Of a DNA stretch of 20,052 bases, positions 14,353 through 20,052 are shown piece by piece. The first letter of the stretch is position 1, and the number at the start of each line of letters is the position of its first letter. Source of the DNA: CAZYWA01 sp964650975 [NCBI: uncultured bacterium] (lineage in GTDB: Bacteria; JADJOY01); contig CAZYWA010000086.1 of assembly GCA_964650975.1 (NCBI GenBank), positions 1-20,052 on the forward strand, read 5' to 3'. The notes under the pieces are model-generated. The model made no database searches and was not told the DNA's origin. It was given only the letters and a program-made list of their open reading frames with translations. The translations under genes and the position numbers were made by a program.

Positions 14353-15335
14353 GCGGCGCTGGGTCCTGGAGCCAGCGCCGCTCGCCGGGCCGGCGCCTGC
14401 GCCTCGACGAGGTCGAGCATTCGGCGCTCGAGCTCGATCCCGCTCAGCGTGCGGATTTCCTGGAACCCGGTGGGGCTCGTCACGTTGATCTCGGTCACGT
14501 AGCCGCCGATCACGTCGAGACCCACCAGCTCGAGGCCGAGCCGGGCGAACTCCGGCCGCAAGCGGTCGCAGATCGCGCGGTCGCGATCGTCGACGTCGGC
14601 CCGGACGCAGGTGGCTCCGACGTGGATGTTGGCGCGGAATTCGTTGTGGGTCTTGGGCACGCGCAGCACCGCGCCCGCGGGCTCGCCGCCGATCACGATC
14701 AGGCGCTTGTCGCCGTCCCGACCCGATTCCAGGAATTCCTGCGCCAACACCGGAGTGGTTCCGAAGTGAGTGCTGGTCTCGAGGATGACCGAGAGATTCG
14801 GGTCGCCCTCGCGGATCAAGAACACTCCCGAGCCACCGCTCCCGTCGAGGCGCTTCACCACCATCCGTCCACCCAGCTCGTCCAGGAACTGGCGCAGGAT
14901 CGCGGGATCGGACGCGAGGTGGGTGCGCGGGATCAGCTCGGGAAAACGCAACGCGAAGAGCTTCTCGGTGGCCTCGCGCAGCCCCTGCGCGCCGTTGATC
15001 ACCCAGGCGCCCGAGAGCGCCGGATCGAGCAGGTGGGTGGCGTAAAAATAGAGCATGTCGTAAGGCGGATCCTTGCGCATGAAAACGGCGTCGTTGTCCG
15101 CCAAGGGACGGAGCTCGGGTGCGCCCAGCTCGAAATGCGGCTCTCCGCGGCGCACCCGCGCGGGCCGCATGCGACCCCAGGTGCGGCCGTCGCGGAGCGC
15201 GAGATCCGCGAGCTCGAGATAGAACACCCGGTGACCGCGGCGCTCGGCCTCGAGCATCAGGACGAACGTGGTGTCCTTGTCCGGATGGATCGATCCGATC
15301 GGATCCATCACGAAGGCGAGATCGAGCGCGGTCAT
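14349..15335 (-). CDS. gshB: Glutathione synthetase-like ATP-grasp ligase
   Basis: The 328-residue protein has the length and order of GshB: MDPIGSIHPDKDTTFVLMLE at 10-29, FMRKDPPYDMLYFYATHLLD at 85-104, GLREATEKLFALRFPELIP at 118-136, the ATP-grasp loop KRLDGSGGSGVF at 161-172, and the metal-binding end TEINVTSPTGFQEI at 281-294. GshB joins glycine to gamma-glutamylcysteine using ATP in the cytosol. The usual NSP/NDP ahead of GLR is NGA here. The ATG at 15333-15335 is chosen since it begins the conserved strand; the frame is open to 15428. No gshA is in the window, so a related peptide ligase activity is possible. It is the first gene of the glycosylation operon. Confidence 0.87.
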   Translation of the reverse strand: MTALDLAFVMDPIGSIHPDKDTTFVLMLEAERRGHRVFYLELADLALRDGRTWGRMRPARVRRGEPHFELGAPELRPLADNDAVFMRKDPPYDMLYFYATHLLDPALSGAWVINGAQGLREATEKLFALRFPELIPRTHLASDPAILRQFLDELGGRMVVKRLDGSGGSGVFLIREGDPNLSVILETSTHFGTTPVLAQEFLESGRDGDKRLIVIGGEPAGAVLRVPKTHNEFRANIHVGATCVRADVDDRDRAICDRLRPEFARLGLELVGLDVIGGYVTEINVTSPTGFQEIRTLSGIELERRMLDLVEAQAPARRAALAPGPSAA

Positions 15336-15362
15336 GGCGGGATGCTCGGCGAGCGGGCGCGC

Positions 15363-15368
15363 ATTGTA
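15363..15368 (-). promoter_or_regulatory. Possible -10 box of the gshB operon
   Basis: The minus strand reads TACAAT, which would start transcription near 15356 and give a leader of about 20 nt. No good -35 is seen at 16-18 nt. It shares the 167-bp intergenic region with the divergent MoxR operon. Confidence 0.35.
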
Positions 15369-15444
15369 CTCCGCGCGCCCGGCACCAACCATGCCGCGCG
15401 GGCCGGCGGCGCCGACACCGGAGCACAAACACGCGGCGCGACGA

Positions 15445-15450
15445 TATACT
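15445..15450 (+). promoter_or_regulatory. Possible -10 box of the MoxR operon
   Basis: TATACT (5/6) would start transcription near 15457, about 45 nt ahead of the MoxR ATG. The -35 region is poor. Confidence 0.35.
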
Positions 15451-15502
15451 CGCGCGGCTCGCGCCGCGAGCGCGCAGCAACCTCGGGAGACGAGACCACG
15501 AC

Positions 15503-16444
<942 letters not shown>

Positions 16445-16454
16445 GCCTGCCGCG

Positions 16455-17537
16455 ATGACCGCGCGCGCCGCAGCCGGACCGAAGAGCGCCGCTCCACCAC
16501 CGCAAGAGATCCCCCGCATCCGCGCGGAGGGCGCCACCTTCCTGGTGCTGACGTTCGCCGTCGGCGTGGCGGCGATGAATACCGGCAACAACCTGCTCTA
16601 CCTGGTGCTGGCCATGATGCTGGCCTTCTTCCTGGTCTCCGGCATCCTGGCGCTCAGCACGCTGCGAGCACTTTCGGGAACGCGGCGGCTGCCGGCGCGT
16701 ATCCACGCCGGCGAGATCGCGATCCCCGATCTCACCCTCCACAACGCCAAGCGCCGGATGGGCAGCTTCGCGATCGAGTGCACCGACACCACCCAGGCCG
16801 GGCGGGTCGCGATGCTCAAGTTCGTGCCGGTGGTGGCGCCGCGGAGCGAGATCAAGCTCGAAGCCGAGTACCGCTTCGAGCGCCGCGGGGAAACGGTGCT
16901 TCCAGGCTTGCGGATCGGCACCCGCTTTCCGTTCGGGTTCATCGAGCGCGCCCGGCGAGGCCGGCTGCCGCTCGCCGTGCTGGTGCTGCCAGCTCTCGAT
17001 CGCAGCTCGATTCAGGGGGTGCTGCGCGGGCTGGGCGAAGGCGGCGAGCCGTCGCAGCGCAAGGGACCGGGCGACGAGATCCACTCGATCCGTCCCTTCC
17101 AGTACGGCGATTCGCCCCGGCACATCTCGTGGAAGCACAGCGGACGCACCGGTGAGCTCCTGGTCCGCGACTTCGAGGTGCCCGCGTTGCGGCGCGCCAC
17201 CGTCATCCTCGACGTGAGCGAGGCCGCGACGCCCGATCGCATCGCCACCGGTCACGATGACGAGATCGAGTCGGCGGTGAACCGGGCCGCGGGGCTCTGC
17301 GCGGAGCTGGTCCAGGTGGGCTTCGCGGTGCGGCTCTCGACCCACGGCGCCCTGGTCGAGCACGGCACCGGACCGAGCCACGTCGACCGGATCCTCGACA
17401 CCCTCGCGCGCCTCGATCCCTACGGCCCGGTGCTGGCTCCGATCCCGCCGCTCGAGGGAGTTCCCGGCGAGCCGCCGCCGATCGAGGTCCGCCCGTCGCC
17501 GCCAGTCCGTCCCGCGCCAGACCGGGCCGCGGCATGA
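16455..17537 (+). CDS. DUF58 domain membrane protein
   Basis: The 360-residue protein has two membrane helices near the N terminus (about 27-43 and 46-68), a beta-rich region and the DUF58 core: DEIHSIRPFQYGDSPRHISW (207-226), then KHSGRTGELLVRDFE to residue 241. The following segment VILDVSE (250-256) continues into a von Willebrand A-like fold. The C terminus (about 325-360) is Pro-rich and probably flexible. DUF58 proteins are regular partners of MoxR ATPases, with the soluble domain probably in the cytosol; their molecular action is not established. The ATG has no obvious ribosome site, so it may rely on reinitiation after MoxR. It overlaps the next gene by 4 bp. Confidence 0.93.
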   Translation: MTARAAAGPKSAAPPPQEIPRIRAEGATFLVLTFAVGVAAMNTGNNLLYLVLAMMLAFFLVSGILALSTLRALSGTRRLPARIHAGEIAIPDLTLHNAKRRMGSFAIECTDTTQAGRVAMLKFVPVVAPRSEIKLEAEYRFERRGETVLPGLRIGTRFPFGFIERARRGRLPLAVLVLPALDRSSIQGVLRGLGEGGEPSQRKGPGDEIHSIRPFQYGDSPRHISWKHSGRTGELLVRDFEVPALRRATVILDVSEAATPDRIATGHDDEIESAVNRAAGLCAELVQVGFAVRLSTHGALVEHGTGPSHVDRILDTLARLDPYGPVLAPIPPLEGVPGEPPPIEVRPSPPVRPAPDRAAA

Positions 17538-19840
17538 TCGACGCCCGCCGCCGCGCCGTGCAGCGAAGCGCGAGGCGCCACCTGCGCTCGGGATTCGTCG
17601 CCAGATTCCACGATCTCACCTACGCGATGTGCGCGTCGGCGCTGGCGCCGCTCTTCACCACCCACGTCCTGACCGAGATCTGGTACCTGCCGTGCGCCGT
17701 GGTGCTGGTGCTCGGCTACTTCACCGACAAGGGGCGAATCCCGCGCATCACCAACCGGCCGTTCTGGATCGCGACCACGGCGCTGGTGGTGGTGTGGGTG
17801 GCGCTCCAGGTGCCGGATTCGGACATGCGCTTCACCGCGTTCCTGCGGCTGCTGCTCTATCTGCAGGCCTACCGGCTGCTCAACGCGAAGCGCAACCGCG
17901 AGTACCTGCAGGTCTACTTGCTCGCGTTCTTCCAGGTGCTGGTCACCACGGCGCTCAACCCGAACTTCTCGATGGCGCCGACCCTGCTCGTGTTCATGGT
18001 GACGAGCACCTGGGCGCTTGCGGCGCTGACCTTGAAGCGCGGGCTCGAAGCCGAGGCGAGCTTCGGGTCGCCGGCTCCGCTCGAGCCGCTCGCGATCGGC
18101 GTGCCGACACCCGCCGACGGCCTGGTCCGGGCTCGCTACCTGGCCGCCACCGCGGGGATCGCGATCGGCACCTTCGCGGTGACCTTTCCGATCTTCTACG
18201 CGATTCCGCGCATCGGAGCGGGCTTCTTCCTGAGCCCGCTCATGACCAGCCAGCTCATCTCGGGCTTCAACGAAGAGGTGAACCTCGGCGCGGTGGGCGA
18301 GCTCGAGCTCAGCAACAAGCTCGCCCTGCGCGTGCAGCTCGACGATCCCCAGAAGCTCAAGCTCCTGGGCCCGCTGCGCCACATGCGAGGAATCGCCCTC
18401 AACCAGTACGACGGCAAGGGGCGCTGGAAGAACACGCTGGCGAAGAAAGCGATCCCGCCGCGCAACGTGAACCCGCTCGCCACCCGCGATTTCCAGGTGG
18501 GTCCGGGTCCGGGACGGCGACCGATCATCGCCTACACCGTCTATCAGGAACCGATCGGGACCAGCGCGATCTTCGGCTTCCCGGTTCCGTTCCAGGTGCT
18601 GGTCAACGCCGAACATCTGCGGCTCGACGAGGCGGGCTCGGTGCTGCTGCCGCGGCTACCTGGCTCGACGATCGCGTACACCGTGCAGTCGTTCTTGAAG
18701 GACCCCGATCCCGACGAGCTGCGCGGCGCACCGGTGCACTACGACGCCGACATCCGCCAGAGCTACCTGGGCATCTACCCGGGCATCGATCCGCGGGTGC
18801 CGGACCTGGCCCGGGAGATCACCGCGGGGGCCACCAATCCGTACGACAAGGCGGTCGCGATCCGCGACTACCTGGAGCGGAACTACACCTACACGCTCGA
18901 TCTCGCGCGCGACCACCGGTTCCTGCCGCTCGAGGATTTCCTGTTCGTGCAGAAGGCCGGGCACTGCGAGTACTTTGCGACGGCGCAGGCGATCCTGCTA
19001 CGCGCGGTGGGCGTGCCCACGCGGATCGTGAACGGTTTCCTGCAGGGTGAGTGGAACCCGATCGGCGGCTACCTGATCGTGCGCGAGTCGGACGCGCACT
19101 CGTGGGTGGAGGTGTTCTTCCCGGCCGCGGGCTGGATCACCTTCGATCCCTCGCCGCGCTCGATCGCGAGCCCCGAGACCGACACCACGCCCACGGCCAA
19201 CGCCGTCCATTTCTTCGACGCGATCCGCATGGTGTGGAACCGCTACGTGCTGGCGTTCACCGCCGCCGATCAGCGCAACGCCTTCGAGCGCGCCATGCAG
19301 GCCTACAGCACCACCCGGTGGCTGCACGGGCCGGACCCCGTCGCCTGGCTCAAGGGAGGCTTTCAGGGCGGGAACCAGTCGGCCGCGGCACGCGCCGTCG
19401 GCGGGATCGTGCTGGCGCTGGCCTTGGGAATCGCCGCGTGGAACCTGCTTTCGGCGCCGCGCGAGCTGCGCCGCTGGCGGCGCCGCAAGGACGACGACCG
19501 TGACGCCGGCGCGGCGCTCGCCACCAGCTTCTATCGAGAGATGCTGGCTCGCCTGGCGCGGAAGGGAATCCCCAAGGACCCCGCCGCCACACCCCGCGAG
19601 TTCAGCGGCCAGGTCCGCGAGCTCGAGCACGAGTCGGCCGCGGCCGTGGCGCGCCTCACCGCGCTCTTCGAGCGAGTGCGCTACGCCGGTTCCCGGCTCG
19701 GCGAGGACGACTGGAATCACGCGCGCGAGGATCTCGCGGCGGTGCGGGCCTCGCGACGCGCCAAGGCGAACCCCGCGAGCCGGCGCGCCCGAGCCAGCGG
19801 TCGCGCCGTCAGCTCGCCGGGTCGAGCGCCGGCGCCCTGA
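17534..19840 (+). CDS. Transglutaminase-like membrane protein, TgpA type
   Basis: The 768-residue protein starts with several membrane segments in the first 230 residues (DUF3488-like). The transglutaminase core follows with a complete triad: Cys478 in AGHCEYFATAQA, His522 in DAHSWVEVFFPAAGW and Asp538 in TFDPSP. Another membrane helix lies near 615-637, with a C-terminal DUF4129-like helical part to 768. This matches TgpA-like proteins, which place the transglutaminase domain in the periplasm. Substrates are unknown; the fold can form isopeptide bonds or act as a protease. Its ATG overlaps the DUF58 stop (ATGA), completing the MoxR-DUF58-transglutaminase operon seen in many bacteria. Its last 32 bp overlap the end of the converging gene. 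Confidence 0.94.
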   Translation: MIDARRRAVQRSARRHLRSGFVARFHDLTYAMCASALAPLFTTHVLTEIWYLPCAVVLVLGYFTDKGRIPRITNRPFWIATTALVVVWVALQVPDSDMRFTAFLRLLLYLQAYRLLNAKRNREYLQVYLLAFFQVLVTTALNPNFSMAPTLLVFMVTSTWALAALTLKRGLEAEASFGSPAPLEPLAIGVPTPADGLVRARYLAATAGIAIGTFAVTFPIFYAIPRIGAGFFLSPLMTSQLISGFNEEVNLGAVGELELSNKLALRVQLDDPQKLKLLGPLRHMRGIALNQYDGKGRWKNTLAKKAIPPRNVNPLATRDFQVGPGPGRRPIIAYTVYQEPIGTSAIFGFPVPFQVLVNAEHLRLDEAGSVLLPRLPGSTIAYTVQSFLKDPDPDELRGAPVHYDADIRQSYLGIYPGIDPRVPDLAREITAGATNPYDKAVAIRDYLERNYTYTLDLARDHRFLPLEDFLFVQKAGHCEYFATAQAILLRAVGVPTRIVNGFLQGEWNPIGGYLIVRESDAHSWVEVFFPAAGWITFDPSPRSIASPETDTTPTANAVHFFDAIRMVWNRYVLAFTAADQRNAFERAMQAYSTTRWLHGPDPVAWLKGGFQGGNQSAAARAVGGIVLALALGIAAWNLLSAPRELRRWRRRKDDDRDAGAALATSFYREMLARLARKGIPKDPAATPREFSGQVRELEHESAAAVARLTALFERVRYAGSRLGEDDWNHAREDLAAVRASRRAKANPASRRARASGRAVSSPGRAPAP

Positions 19841-20052
19841 TCGCGCGTCGCGCCGGCGCCGGCCGGCGCACCACCACCATCGCGAGCACCACCGGCAGGA
19901 CCGCGGCCAGCGGCCGCCCTTCACCACCACCGGGGATCTGGCCGCAAACCGGTGGCGTGAACGGATCGAAGCTCGCGACGGCGTCCGGGTACGACGCGTC
20001 CGAGTCGATGTCGCGGACCGCGGCGCCGGTCACAGCACCCGACAGGTAGTTC
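19809..20052 (-). CDS. 3' end of a gene with a C-terminal anchor-like signal
   Basis: This frame is open to the window edge and only its last 80 or so codons are visible. The product reads an Asp/Ser/Pro-rich stretch (DIDSDASYPDAVASFDPF), then PPVCGQIPGGGEGRP, a hydrophobic helix (LAAVLPVVLAMVVV) and a basic tail with several Arg. The Gly-rich, helix, Arg-tail layout resembles C-terminal sorting signals (MYXO-CTERM-like or other CTERM types) of surface proteins; a simple C-terminal membrane anchor is the alternative. The stop lies inside the end of the converging transglutaminase gene (32 bp overlap). The protein's main function is outside the window. Confidence 0.55.
   Translation of the reverse strand, partial: NYLSGAVTGAAVRDIDSDASYPDAVASFDPFTPPVCGQIPGGGEGRPLAAVLPVVLAMVVVRRPAPARRAIRAPALDPAS

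Noticed and set aside
17420-18616. Minus-strand open frame of 398 codons opposite the transglutaminase gene
   Set aside because: Charged, low-complexity shadow of a gene with an intact catalytic triad.

Overview
The window is about 20 kb of very GC-rich bacterial DNA. Genes are packed tightly, often with 4-bp ATGA or GTGA overlaps, and long shadow reading frames run opposite almost every real gene. A lipobox protein, a type IV prepilin, an exported DUF3108 protein, a GshB-type ligase and two GT-C membrane glycosyltransferases point to a Gram-negative-type bacterium. The style fits uncultivated groups such as Eisenbacteria or Myxococcota/Gemmatimonadota-like lineages. That placement is an impression from gene content, because no rRNA, tRNA or phylogenetic marker was seen.

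Left part (1-2955): the end of a short plus-strand reading frame, then on the minus strand a small lipoprotein, a complete FabH-type ketoacyl-ACP synthase III and a secreted HEAT-repeat protein. Upstream of the HEAT gene is a 300-bp intergenic stretch with an AT-rich island and a cluster of DnaA-box-like sequences, one of them a perfect consensus.

Transport operon (2956-7443, minus strand, read right to left): an ECF-type vitamin/micronutrient transporter made of an S component (TTG start), a fused double ATPase and the EcfT transmembrane protein, followed 28 bp later by a GHMP small-molecule kinase. A promoter-like site lies just ahead of the S component and leaves no room for a classical riboswitch.

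Middle (7480-8934): a type IV pilin-like gene on the minus strand ends in the strongest intrinsic terminator seen in the window. About 600 bp without a convincing gene follow. They hold inverted repeats, a sigma-54-like promoter pointing right and a nested hairpin, and lead into a 99-residue zinc-ribbon protein.

Glycosylation operon (8951-15368, minus strand): a GshB-like ATP-grasp ligase, a TMTC-like GT-C enzyme with TPR repeats, an exported DUF3108 protein, a GT2 polyprenyl-phosphate sugar synthase-like enzyme and an ArnT/PMT-like GT-C transferase. Three of the four junctions are 4-bp overlaps. The natural reading is that the GT2 enzyme charges a lipid carrier with a sugar on the cytoplasmic side, and the two membrane enzymes use it on the outer side of the inner membrane. 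The acceptors are unknown.

Right part (15445-20052): a plus-strand MoxR ATPase, DUF58 protein and transglutaminase-like membrane protein operon, a widely conserved set. It is met by the 3' end of a minus-strand gene whose product ends in a Gly-rich segment, a hydrophobic helix and an Arg-rich tail. No CRISPR array, insertion sequence or RNA gene was recognised.
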